DNA from: Paramarasmius palmivorus
Lineage: Eukaryota > Basidiomycota > Agaricomycetes > Agaricales > Marasmiaceae
Direction: 5' to 3'
DNA: 64,000 nt
NCBI GenBank assembly: GCA_037176845.1
Contig: JAYKXP010000009.1
Location: 1 to 64,000, forward strand
The notes beneath the pieces are model-generated. The model ran no database searches, was not told the DNA's origin, and was given only the letters and a program-made list of their open reading frames with translations. A program made the position numbers and the translations under genes. The stretch's first letter is position 1; every line of letters begins with the position of its first letter. Shown here one piece after another: positions 47,601 through 57,007 of this stretch.

Positions 47601-47892
47601 CCGAAGCTCGCTTCTCCGAGGATCGATGAGGTTTCCCATGCATCTTTCCAAGGGCACAGCCTTCACAGACGTCAGGTTGATTCTTAATTAAAGTTTTGGG
47701 GAAGCCCGTGGTAGAATCTTTAATACGACTAAATACTTTATCAGACGGATGACCAAATCGGTTGTGCCAGGTATAAGTGTCCGTAACTTGGTTAAAGGAT
47801 GGTGGGTTATGAAGATCAGTCGTTTCAGGATGTATAATCTCTGATTCGAGCCAATGAATAGTTTCGCCTTGAATAAGAGGCTTCATACTCAT
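44647..47892 (-). CDS. pol: Copia integrase, reverse transcriptase and RNase H
   Basis: An open frame of 1,081 codons. In order: GAG-pre-integrase motif (WHNRFGHP, then CEGCALGK); integrase core with the acidic triad at about residues 107 (HADLF), 167 (VDRGGEF) and 203 (GRAERIH); a Pro/Asp-rich linker with a 15-residue repeat; RT from about residue 590 (VAKGFSQ, VDVKTAFLYG) with YVDD near 764; RNase H (FADSDWA, STEAEYMAL near 972, NQGSI, KHIDIRFHF). It copies retrotransposon RNA and integrates the cDNA. All catalytic residues are present. The frame is separated from the protease by a single TGA. The first ATG used here is only the frame limit; the real protein would start at gag. Confidence 0.93.
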   Translation of the reverse strand: MSMKPLIQGETIHWLESEIIHPETTDLHNPPSFNQVTDTYTWHNRFGHPSDKVFSRIKDSTTGFPKTLIKNQPDVCEGCALGKMHGKPHRSSEKRASAPLELIHADLFELPTLSYSRKKYVATFLDDNTSFVASFFLTKKSQAFTEFRNYKKFVEKQTGLKIKKLRVDRGGEFSSTEFINYLGAHGIIHERTVATIHEQNGRAERIHRTLSDKSECMRLMAGCPESWWEFSFHTAIHVYNRTPLKRINYMTPVESFLGKKPDVSYFRTFGCGAYVHIPIEKRKNKLAPKSELMTFIGYESGTKAYRFMRSDNTIFIGEHGFFLESTFPRKKSSQERPLSSIPEGDIPKVEIPSFDEPQPGPSRRPPTPFNFDPPGPSRRPPTPFNFDPPGSGDVDSDSDSDHSDRHVPHQEPPPQFNPPARPPTPPQPNPFSYRPEDVEEWRRLNPGPRNRQAAPRYVPETGSWKRQTGPKPHTRRLPVLPRAPRNAVPGPSIPNDVNPREEPRVDAPVDDDIEMDPDADMRRPESPFDPDDRMDDPEAILSQLAQGGGEPFLSFLMQQADTVSNDQSFKEWNFRDILKLPKDQFDQWMAKCEEEITDLKRRGVFEECDLPKGKKAIKCRWVFNQKSDGRKRSRLVAKGFSQREGVDYNELFSPVVRYETVRLLFALTALEDWKIEAVDVKTAFLYGALDEEIYMEQPEGFNKKNPNKVWRLKKALYGLKQASLAWWRKCNESMLKLGFKRCRSDAGVYVYEKGNQKIYAIVYVDDALFLGKDHKLVLNLKGKFMEMWECRDLGEAKEFLGMRITRDRSKRTLALDQSDYLKKIVKRFGMESAKYANTPLPTGYKPIANEKPIDPAVRSKFQQVIGSILFLMLGTRPDISYATIKLSQYAANPSPEHLQKALYILRYLNKTSDYRLVYDGASDKGLICFADSDWASDNFDRKSHSGYVIKLASAPVCWVSHKQKTVALSSTEAEYMALSDASRQIYWIQQLFGELQFPIHGTPLVGDNQGSIFLASNCVVEKRSKHIDIRFHFIRDKVEDGSIVVYYTPTDSNVADIFTKNLPHATFVKFRSKLGLEFASA
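46745..46820 (-). repeat. 45-bp in-frame tandem repeat in the copia pol linker
   Basis: The unit GGGTGGATCAAAATTAAACG...GATGGGCC occurs twice in a row, encoding the 15-residue unit PGPSRRPPTPFNFDP twice between the integrase and reverse transcriptase domains. Confidence 0.85.
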
Positions 47893-47907
47893 TAATAAAG
47901 ACTGGTC

Positions 47908-48479
47908 TCATTTAGATCTGATCTGAGTTTGTACGTCATCACTAGTTGTGACATAACCCAATTTGTTGATCGATCCCGTGGACAGTAGACGGTCGTGGCA
48001 GTGTGGTTGATAGTACACAGGGTCAATTGTGATTATTCGGTTATCATGATGCATTACAACGGTACCTTTACCTTCGAGATAAACCATGGATTGAGCATTT
48101 GCCGTATTTACTGGGATTCGTCGTGATAAGGGTTCATACGACGAGAAGTCGCTCATGTTCCTAGTGACATGAATTGAAGCACCCGAATCAGCGACCCAAT
48201 ATTGTAACGGTCCGTCATGATGATGACATGGATGGTTCTCAGTTTCACACGGTTGAAGAATATTGAGCGTGACAGATTCATATTGTTCGGCATGTGGACA
48301 TGATATAGATACATATTCGGCAGGCATACATGAAGACGCGTGAGAACTACATATGTGTCGGAATGCACGTGGAATCTGTCGCAGGCGATCAATAAACTTA
48401 TTAAAAGAAGGTTTTAATTTATCATACCAGAAGATCATAGCATCGTCGGTCCCTTCGTTGATCACCCGTGACAGCTGAG
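47908..48479 (-). pseudogene. Copia protease region, 5' end lost at the KDZ-1 insertion
   Basis: The frame contains FWYDKLKPSFNKFIDRL and then the aspartic protease signature WVADSGASIHVT (near 48,195), expected between gag and integrase. It ends with TGA at 47,908-47,910. The same frame resumes at once into the integrase, so the stop is a single nonsense codon rather than a frameshift. Upstream, the frame passes into the inverted repeat of KDZ-1 at about 48,480-48,491, where the copia sequence ends. The missing 5' part is gag at 63,163 onward. Confidence 0.85.
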
Positions 48480-48527
48480 ACTTTGCAAAGTTGCTCGAAG
48501 ACAACCCATAGCAACATTGCAAAGTTA
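48480..48527. repeat. Left terminal inverted repeat of KDZ-1
   Basis: It holds the perfect 12-bp palindrome ACTTTGCAAAGT and, 35 bp in, CATTGCAAAGTTA. The inverted partner is 63,115-63,162. Similarity continues weakly to about 48,545. Confidence 0.75.
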
Positions 48528-49012
48528 CTGGGTACTTCCCGGCATACCGTTTGAGTGCCCCAATCCGCATCCAGACCTGCCTATTAGGATAATCCTAATT
48601 CGGAATATTATTTAGCTGACAAATCCTCACCAGCAGATAACGTCCGTTTTGGGCAAACACCCGCAGAAATCCCTGAAAGCCACATAACATGGTACTTTGC
48701 AATGTTTCCCAAGTTACCATTTTGAGCACGTGCATTCACCATAATAGAATACATGCGAATAAATACTATATCGTCCTACCCTCGTCGCCTTCGTTTAGGC
48801 TGAGATGCTCCAGCTGTCCCCTTTGAAGCACTAGTCCCCTTTCCTCTGTCAAGAAGGCGATGTTAGCCAGATAGTACAGCATGCCTGCAGGGATACAACA
48901 AACCGTTTCCGGCCGACGACGACGACATTTGCTGACTCTCCGGGACCTCCAGCATCGCTTGCAGAAGTTGGCTCCTCATCCTTGGCTAGCTCCCTGTGAA
49001 ACCGTGAGTGAT
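48528..49012. other. KDZ-1 left subterminal region
   Basis: No gene seen. It contains one more copy of the terminal motif (TACTTTGCAATG, 48,693-48,704) and an imperfect A/T-rich stretch. It lies 3' of the 836-aa cargo gene. Confidence 0.5.
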
Positions 49013-51797
49013 TTAGCAATTCTGGCGATCAATGGGCACGCACTGAGCATCCTCCAACAGCTTGACCAGGGTATAATACACTGATTTGACCGTTGCATTC
49101 CACAGCACGTCCAATTCAGCGACATCCAAAAGGTCATGCCACCAACGCAACGCCACAAGAACGAGAACAAAACCGTCTTTTCCAGGTAACCGCATAACCT
49201 CCCAACTACCTTCCCCACCGGGCATTACCATCCCATCCGCACCTATGCGCCACCTAGGATTCACTACCTTCGACCACCAGTACCACCACTGTTCACCTAA
49301 ACAGTTAGGCTCGACCTCGAGAGGAATACGTTCCTCCCAGCGCATTCGACCGTACTTGAACCATTGCAGAAACCCAGCGGGACGAGAGTTCTTCAGCAAC
49401 CTATAACGTGATCCCTAGATAACAATTGTTCAGTAACCAAACTTCTCCACCTAAGATCGCAACTCACCTCGGGCTCGAGTTCTAACTTATTCCACATTTC
49501 TTCGACCTCAATCCATTTATAGACCGTTGCAGACCATGACACCGGTCTAGCGTCACCCTTGGTATCCAATAGCCAACCAGCATACTCCTTCATGAATGGT
49601 GTCGAACAACCGCTGACCGAAAACTGGGCCCACTGCTCTATTTCTGGTGCTGGCAGGGAACCCCATCCCTCGACAACTGCTCGACCCCATGCCGGCACCT
49701 TATCTATTGCAGTAACAGCGTGAATGACACGAGTGACGTTCGCATCAGAGCTCTCCTCGGTGGTTTTCTCGATAACCCGTGATGACTGTGCTCCTTCCAT
49801 GGTCTCCTCTATAACCTCGACCGCATTTGTCGTTACAGGGCCTTTTGGAGTCTCAGAAACTGTGGACTAGGTTTCAAAACATCAGCACCGTGTATAGGAT
49901 GCATATCAACCCACATACCAGTTGTAGACGAGCAGACCTTCGACTTGGCAAAGGCATTGACTCCTCAGTATCTTCCTGCACCGTGGGTTCCAATTCCTTC
50001 CCCCGATTCCTGACCGGCGGCTTCGACGATCCTACCGCTTTCGCCAGCTCTTTATTGTACTCCAGGCGTTCCGCAAGCGTTAGATCCCACAAAGGCTTCT
50101 TCAACACAAGCATGCCATCCTCACCTACGTCCCATAAAGCTGAGGTGTCGAAAGGCACACGTCGAGGGACTACATCCTTCTCGTCGGACTCGCTTTCAGT
50201 GCCTGATGACTGGTCACTGGGTACTGCCGACTCCGGAGTATCATCACCAGATGATAGCAGTTCCTCATCCTTCCTTTGACGCGGTTTCTTCTTCTTACCC
50301 CGACCCTTAGCCTTCCTCAAACTCTTCTCAGCAATGATGCTAGCATTAGGAGAAACTTCCGAAGAAGCCCCGGTGGATACCGATGACTCTTTGCCCACGG
50401 TTCCAGAATCAGAATGGTCAACTGGTAGCTTCGTGACCTGGGACCCGGAGTGCGTTCTTGTGTAGATCTCCTTCACCCACGACAAAAACGTGTTCGTGAA
50501 TCGGTCGAAATCCAGACCCTCGCACTTATCCATCTCAGGACACTCAGCTGGCTTTGAGAACATGCTACAACGACCGCATTAGCTGCAAAAACCTCGGTGA
50601 ATGGCCCGGGATACGTACATGCAAGAATCGTAGTCGGAATCTCCGTCAATCAACTCCCCAACCAACAACACCATATTGAGTCCGGTCAACTTGCGCCAAA
50701 TGTTCAAAACCTCCTGGGCTAGAGTGCCAAAGTTCTTTCGCCTCCTTAAGAAGAGTCAATCCATCGTTCCCAAGCATCAGGTTATGAGCTCAACTTACAT
50801 TCGTTGAACTGCTACGTCCGGCGAAACTTCTTCATCGTCACCCTCCATCTTCTCGAGATCGGCGACCATTGTCTGATACTCTTCGGTCAAGCCAGCTCTC
50901 TCTTCCTCTGGCAACGACGCCAACAGATCTTTCACTGCTTTGGCGCGTGCTGGAAGGCGATCTTTACGCCCTGTCTCCTTGGAGAGGTCTACCACGCGAC
51001 CCTTGTAATCTTCGTGCTTCATGACAAAATGGTTGAACTGCGGCTTTGGGCGACCCGATTTCTTTTCCAACTCTGCTTTGAACAGAGCACCTGTCGCACC
51101 ACCATCGGCCTTACGAGCACAATTCTGCTGCCACAAGATCCATTCCTTGACTATCTGAAACACGACGGACTTCGGGTAAGTGTTTATACTTGTAGATGTC
51201 AAATAAGCAACATACCTGGAGATAAATCTCCTCATCTGTCCCGTGCTTGAGCCTCAGAGAACGACGATACACGGTCTTCTCGTTCTTGGTCATCGCCGAA
51301 ACGTCCGCTTCACTCTTCTCCTCGAACTCACGAAAAGACGCCAGACGCGATGCCGGAATGGGGTATTTATCCACCGGAAACTCTTCCAAGAGACGAGCCA
51401 TAAACCCCGGCCAGAACTTTGGCTTCTCCCGTCTCGATAGCGCCATATACTCCTTCAAGCCCTTCTGCAGAGCCTCCTCGCGTGCGTCGCAGAAATTGCC
51501 TGGGTTACCTGGTCTTCTCTTCTTGTCCCCCACTACGGTATCGTCTCGTGGAGGAGATGACGACGCGCCAGAGCTTGGTTCCAACGAGCTAGAGGCACAA
51601 GGGCGCTCTACGGGAGGTTCTTTGGTACCAGAAGTCGCCGACTGAGACGTGTCACCAGACGGGGATCCGACAACGCCAGCCCCGCCAGAAGAACGCGCTT
51701 GAGAGTCCTCAGTGAGAGGTAGAGTTCCAGCCGGCGCCGTGGTGGTGGAAGCGACTTCCTGAGCAGCAGACGATTTTTCGACGTTCTCTTCAGACAT
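49013..51797 (-). CDS. KDZ-1 cargo: 836-aa protein with C-terminal WWYWW motif
   Basis: Six exons (high to low): 51216-51797, 50799-51154, 50619-50744, 49919-50564, 49468-49866, 49013-49414. They total 2,511 nt, all GT-AG and in phase. The N-terminus (MSEENVEKSS) is disordered, followed by a charged helical part (FCDAREEALQKGLKEY, WILWQQNCARK). The middle is Ser/Asp/Glu-rich with a basic run (RKAKGRGKKKKPRQRK), a likely nuclear signal. The C-terminus has KYGRMRWEERIP, then EQWWYWWSKVVNPRWR and LPGKDGFVLVLVALRWW. From memory, proteins with this Trp-rich end are numerous in agaricomycete genomes as hypothetical proteins; I know no function. Nuclear location and a role tied to the element are inference. 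Confidence 0.78.
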
Positions 51798-52424
51798 GGG
51801 TGAGGATTGGTAGCAAGGGAAGGAAATTAGCGAGCCAGATTGTCCTAAGGCCCAGCGCAAAAAATCCAGATATGGATATCACCGACAATACCGATCCCAT
51901 ACCGCAATGTCGCTGACCCCTCGTCGTATCGGCACCTGATCTTCCGCTCCTTCTCTCCCGTCTGCGCCACCCACGTCGTTGAAATTGTCCCTTGTGGTCC
52001 TCTTCAATCGGTCACCGGTCACAGCGTACAACAATAATTTGTTGGGTCAGCAGCGCGAATAGCGATTTAGTGGACGCGATTCACCCTTTATTGGGACGAC
52101 AAATTGTTTATCCCGGACCTAAATAGTGATGTCAATCAACCTCCCTGACTTATCCCAAACCGAACACCTCACCTCTAGCTCCTGATACATCCGTTCGATT
52201 ATAGCTTTCCTCTCCAACATTGGTCGACCTAACCACAATGTGAGTGGTAAAAATGTTACGATATAGTATACTCTTACCTTAAACACCATCCACTTCACTC
52301 CAAGGCAGTTGCAATGTACGGCTGCCTAACAGATGAAATTCGGGGCAGCCTAATTTGGATTTGATGGGCGTAGAGATCTTGGAAGTGTGACTGTCACAAA
52401 GTCACACTTGCGGTTCAAACGTTC
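51798..52424. promoter_or_regulatory. Divergent intergenic region between two KDZ-1 cargo genes
   Basis: The 836-aa gene (minus) and the 281-aa gene (plus) start from opposite ends of this 627-bp stretch, so it probably holds both promoters. No specific element could be identified. No gene seen. Confidence 0.4.
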
Positions 52425-53392
52425 ATGGCCAACAACCTTGTCGTAATCGAGGATAGCGACGACGAGGACGTCCCCTACGGCTGGAACATCAGCAAGCTCT
52501 GTGAGGCCGCTCATCTTCTGCGATTAGCTCCCGAGTATCAGGCATTTACCTGTGATCCAAAAGTGTATGATGATGCCTCTCCTGTCTGCGATCTTCAAGA
52601 ATTTCGCTGGTACATCCTGATCGCCGAGGGGTCCCCTAGCAAAGTCAAGGAAGGAATTTATCGAAATCAGCGGTAATTTTTTTATGATACTTTTATTCTA
52701 CGCTTTACACTCATTGCATTCAATTTTAGAATTATGAGTGCACGAGTACCTACAGGCGGCACTCATTCACACGTTCAGGGCGCCAATAACCTCGACGAAG
52801 CACGAGAAATTTGGCGTCAACAGTGTTCCATCCATCATGCTGACCATCCTCTCCACCAGCAGCGACAGAAGGAATTGGACGACATGGCTTACTCTCAAGC
52901 GTCACTTGCGAAGGCTGCGCTGGTGCATCAGGAGATAGTCAAAGCATATCCCAGGTTTCAGTCCCGCCGTCGTCGTCGCCGTAGAGAGATCATGCCATCT
53001 GAGCGAGTTCACGAATCGGCCTCTCCGGAAGACTCTACATCTTCCCCTGCGCAGCTGGGACCTTCCACCTCCATTTCAACTCTCACAACTCCGACGGTAT
53101 CTTCCAGCCATAGTATCAATGCTACTCCACCGGAGCTGGAAGGATGGAGTATTTACATCGTTCACAGTCAAGGATCCCGTCGTCACTTGAATCTGTACGT
53201 TCTCACCCTCTCCCCTATAGACTGTGACAACCCCATTGGCTCAACTATCTCGGTTACAGTGAATATGCCATTACGCACCTCGTGTGTGTAGGAGAGTCCG
53301 GGCCTGCATGTCTTGTCTTGGCTCGAACGGGTGCACGAGCTCGCGCAATCTATGAGATACAGACGGGCCGCCGGATAGAGAGACCAAGTTGA
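52425..53392 (+). CDS. KDZ-1 cargo: 281-aa protein with two RNase-H-N/viroplasmin-like segments
   Basis: Exons 52425-52672, 52730-53194 and 53260-53392 (846 nt), all GT-AG. It begins MANNLVVIEDSDDED, an acidic patch. Residues of about 63-120 read FRWYILIAEG, GIYRNQRI, GTHSHVQG and NLDEAREIW. The spacing (aromatic-hydrophobic strand, GIY, a Gly-containing turn, then an EA helix) recalls the small hybrid-binding domain of RNase H1 and viroplasmin. A similar pattern may repeat at the C-terminus (WSIYIVHSQG ... ARAIYEIQTG). Between them lies a basic run (SRRRRRRREI) and Ser/Thr-rich linker. The fold match is my inference from pattern only. A nucleic-acid-binding role would suit a transposon protein, but this is not shown. 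Confidence 0.65.
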
Positions 53393-53538
53393 TTATATTG
53401 TACACTTCATTTGCATGCTTAACAATTCCCAAACCATGTATAATCACTCAAAATTTTCATGGCTCCTTTGACAGAATATCTCTCTGGGTGAATCACATTA
53501 ACGGCGTCGAAGTTTCTACCTGAACATCGCAAGGAAAT

Positions 53539-54166
53539 CTACCGGCCGCCACTTTCTTCACCCTCAAGTCGATCAAACTCCACCACATCATCCCTGACAA
53601 ACTCAGGATAACAATTGCTCATATATCTAAGAAGGTACAGTCAGCGGCTCGATTTCGTATTCCAAATATAGACTGACATGACAATCTGTTCCGCCAGTAG
53701 AGCCAAATCGTCATTCTTGAGGACCTTGTTGTCATCGTATATCACAATAACAGGACCCAACCATGGACGACGCAAACCATCAGTGAGGGCTTCCAGCTCT
53801 CTGGTCAAGGCATCGTTCTCCGTGAACCCATTCTGTGCCGTCTGTTCAAAGTAAAAAAGTTCGGCCGACATCGAATCCAGTTCTACTGGAACACTTTGTA
53901 TCTGCGCCGAACCCTCGTTTCCTTGGAGATCCGGATCCAGGTACGGCTTGAAAATTTTTCGGTCCCGATTGCTACAATTCACGGACACGATCTCGGGCTC
54001 GTCATCTGTCGGGAAAAATAGCGCCGGCTGTGACGCTCGATCGATAACCTGGACATTGGACTAACGCAATTCTACTCACCTTGAAATGAAGCTCACGGAG
54101 CTTCATAGCAAAGTATTCTCGTGCAGAGGAACGGGATTGGACGGCCTGAACTGAGGGGATGGGCAT
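53539..54166 (-). CDS. KDZ-1 cargo: 181-aa hypothetical protein
   Basis: Three exons (high to low): 54080-54166, 53678-54048 and 53539 to about 53,627, joined by GT-AG introns (donors GTGAGT and GTCAGT). It begins MPIPSVQAVQSRSSAREY and ends EFDRLEGEESGGR. The protein is acidic, without membrane spans or recognised motifs; the segment RRPWLGPVIVIYDDN looks like a buried strand. The last exon boundary is uncertain by one base. It sits 192 bp downstream of the 140-aa Cys-rich gene in the same orientation, so the two could be co-regulated. I do not recognise it. Confidence 0.6.
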
Positions 54167-54357
54167 GAGAGTGGTGATGGTTGTGCAAAACAGATCACGA
54201 CTTTTTCAAAGATTTCGCCGAGTCGTTCAGGAGTCACTGATAGCTACCCTAGGACTTCATATTCTTATCAACGCCGCATGGAACACGGATCACAAACTTG
54301 GCATTTTGCCCAAACGCAAGACACATAGCATTATGATACGAAACAAAACTGAGTAGA

Positions 54358-54885
54358 CTACAATTTGGGCCAATCACCTCGCCACGGCCGACTGAAAGGG
54401 ACATTGGTTAGCAAAACTTGGATGACTTTGAACGAATTACTAGCTTACCCCCAACCCGCCTTAGCCATCTCATACTCCCGTTGCGCGGAAATTCGATCTG
54501 GTGGCTCATTCGGAGGTGTGTTACCAAACTCCTTCAAACGGGCGCAATATTCAGGCGCCGTGAGCCAACGGCTCTGACCTTTCTTGAACCCTGGGCAAAC
54601 TCCAAAACATGGCCCACCCCAACCAGGACATTGGCAGGCCCAAACCGGATGGTGATAGACCCTTGTGGGACGCCAGGAAGGATTGCCGGGCTGTGGATCG
54701 ACTTAGAGCACCGCGAGACATCAAATATGAGAACGTACGCAGGTGGGCAAGCACGGCTCTCCCCAGCCAACACGACACTCACAACCGAACCACCCGCGTG
54801 CATAGTCTGCTGGAGGCTCTTTCGACAGCCAACCAGCGTTACCCCATGACTTCTGCGAATCGTTCGCACTGGAATCGTTCGACAT
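54358..54885 (-). CDS. KDZ-1 cargo: 140-aa cysteine-rich protein
   Basis: Exons (high to low) 54739-54885, 54449-54690 and 54358-54391 (423 nt), all GT-AG. Translation starts MSNDSSANDSQKSWGNAGW. Two related Cys/Gly/Trp blocks follow: WFGCECRVGWGEPCLPTC (about residues 32-49) and WACQCPGWGGPCFGVCPG (about 64-81). Together they carry ten cysteines that could form zinc knuckles or disulfides. The C-terminus is basic and polar (RPWRGDWPKL). There is no signal peptide, so a nuclear zinc-binding role is more likely than secretion. The family is not recognised. The acceptor of intron 1 was chosen because it preserves the cysteine pattern. Confidence 0.62.
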
Positions 54886-55278
54886 GGATTTCCTAGAAAT
54901 TTATAAGAAAACCGGATCTCTTGGGTGGGCGAGAGTACATACCGTAGATGCAGGCAGTTAGGCGGACTGGAGAACTCGAGATGATGGGGTGTGGATGAAG
55001 GCAGAAAGCAAGAAAGACAAATGGCCAAGGACAACGTGCTGATGCCTTTGAAGCGGCCTGATATCGGACCTTGTTTCCACCCTGGAATTCAGATTGTGAT
55101 AAGGGGCGCCGTCTGACACAGTGGGATTTGTCTTTGAGCCCTTGATTTCCTTCCTTGCTTCGAGGCATTGTTCAGTGCGACTCCTTCCTCACGCCGGCCA
55201 ATTTTGTGAGTTGAATTCCCTTCCAATGTTGATCCTAGCCGTGTGGATTAATTTTATTGAGACCAGGAAATCACTACA
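54886..55278. promoter_or_regulatory. Divergent intergenic region in KDZ-1
   Basis: It lies between the starts of the Cys-rich gene (minus) and the 147-aa gene (plus) and so probably contains both promoters. No gene and no recognisable site was seen. Confidence 0.35.
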
Positions 55279-55722
55279 ATGCCGGACCCAACAGAGGCGA
55301 TTATTTTTAAGGATCCCCGTATGTACGCCATGGTCCACTGTCCGACCGCAGCCTCAAGGGTACCTAGAAACATGTATGAGATTCACTGGGGAGATTACAG
55401 GCTTGCGCTGAACTTTTTCTGGTCTAGCATATTCTCAGAAAGTGCCAAAGTGGCACCTACCACATCGCGGGACGGTCTTGGCTTCTACTCCCTTACTGCG
55501 TGGGCCCCCATTGGCGAGCGAGACGTTCATTCCTTCCAAGACAGGCTAAACGAAAACGTTATTCGAGCGTGGGCGTCGATTCAGGACCAGGACCAACGTT
55601 TTCTCTGCCTCCATCGGGACCCTCTCAACCGTGTTGCATTGAAATGTTCCGCGGAATGGATGAATTGGAGGGGATATCAGTCCAGCAAGAAGAAAGAGAG
55701 CGCTGTTAAATCTCGTTTGTAA
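55279..55722 (+). CDS. KDZ-1 cargo: 147-aa hypothetical protein
   Basis: A single uninterrupted frame from MPDPTEAIIFKDPR to SAVKSRL. The body has ordinary globular composition (MYEIHWGDYRLALNFFW, AEWMNWRGYQSSKKK) and a basic end; no signal peptide or membrane span. I recognise no motif. It reads in the same direction as the next basic-region gene, with about 330 bp between. It could begin further upstream through a small intron, but this ATG is the first in frame. Confidence 0.5.
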   Translation: MPDPTEAIIFKDPRMYAMVHCPTAASRVPRNMYEIHWGDYRLALNFFWSSIFSESAKVAPTTSRDGLGFYSLTAWAPIGERDVHSFQDRLNENVIRAWASIQDQDQRFLCLHRDPLNRVALKCSAEWMNWRGYQSSKKKESAVKSRL

Positions 55723-56058
55723 ATAGATATTGTGAATAGACGTAGCAAATATGACCTTTGGAACAATACCCTCATTTGCATGTCCGTATTCTTCTACAAG
55801 TATTGGTAGCGCCCAATTTAGCGCTCTACGTATCACCTTCGTTTTGCCTCTACGCATTGTCTCAGGCATTTTTTCGAGTTGAGACTGTGGGTATGTATTG
55901 TGCAAGTCATATAGAAGGCGACATTTTAATTTGGTGTAATTTGAAAGTGGTCAGAACATCGACTCAGAGACAAGGTGAATGAATCGAAGAGGTACTAACC
56001 GGGCGCTAACACGGTTTGATTATAACGACCTATCTTCCTATCTTTCCATCCTCCCATC
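55723..56058. other. Intergenic in KDZ-1
   Basis: No gene seen. This is the 3' flank of the 147-aa gene and 5' flank of the basic-region gene. Confidence 0.4.
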
Positions 56059-56837
56059 ATGCCTCGTCCTAAGGGTCCTACTCTCTCTCTGAAGTCTCGG
56101 CGAAAGAGAAATCGTGAAAAATCGGCACGTCACTACGCCAGGTTGGTTGCGTCTCACTGGGTTCTTAGTCGTTGTCTGACAGGCTTTTCAGGAATAGAGA
56201 CCGTATTCTAGCTAGCAAAAGGGCAGCTCGGTGTCAAAGCTCACTTGAAACTGGGAATCTAAGGTGCGTTTACAGTGTCCTATCTTATCTTCTCGAGGCC
56301 TAATTTGTCTAATAGTAGCAGCGGCGCTCATAAACCACTACGAGTCGAAGGATCTCCAACGTGTGTTGCAACAGATTGTCACGACTGCAAAACATCTCAC
56401 TGTTTATTGGCAGAGAACTCGACTTTGAGGCACGGTTTGCTAGTATAACGAACGCACTGAAGAAATGCACGAACGGCTCTCCCTGTGCTTACCTTGACCG
56501 AGTTTGTCAACAACATATTGCGATCTCACGACAGACTGGCCCCACCGACAACCGCTCTATTCTTACCACCGCTGAGGGGGCTATTTCGGCCATCTTGGAG
56601 TCGTGTTACGGATTGCAGAACGACATCTTACAAGAGACCGGCGTCAATAGTAATTACGAACGAGCGGAATCTCTTTCCAGGCGTGTCAAGTGCATATTGG
56701 AGGCCATTGTGAACTTGGAGTATGTTGATATGGACCCTGATGACGATGTGCAGGAGGCATTCTTGGCCGGGCGTTTGAACTTCCAGAAGGTAACTGTGAA
56801 GGGTTGGATTAATGGTACTCATCCGATTCCGAACTAA
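56059..56837 (+). CDS. KDZ-1 cargo: protein with basic (bZIP-like) N-terminus, about 194 aa
   Basis: Proposed exons 56059-56141, 56192-56263, 56316-56442 and 56535-56837 (585 nt), GT-AG. The N-terminus MPRPKGPTLSLKSRRKRNRE with SARHYARNRDRILASKRAAR is strongly basic with the spacing of a DNA-binding basic region. Short basic proteins of this kind are common hypothetical proteins in agaricomycetes. A Cys-containing stretch (CVATDCHDCKTSHC) and an acidic helical C-terminus follow. The third junction is uncertain: a second frame (GRELDFEARFASITNALKK) is also open across 56,361-56,534, so that region may be exon and the upstream intron placed differently, or there is a frameshift. Confidence 0.5.
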
Positions 56838-57007
56838 GTAAATAATCTCAAGACGATTTCACTCCCCTTTGTTTGACCTTTTCCAAGTAATTCCTGAATG
56901 TTATCAGTTGTTAAGAAACACCGATTCACACTCTCCATGTCTCAATGTCTGCCACCGGAAATTGAGTCAAGCAAATCTGAATTATGATACTAAATTATGG
57001 TACAAAA

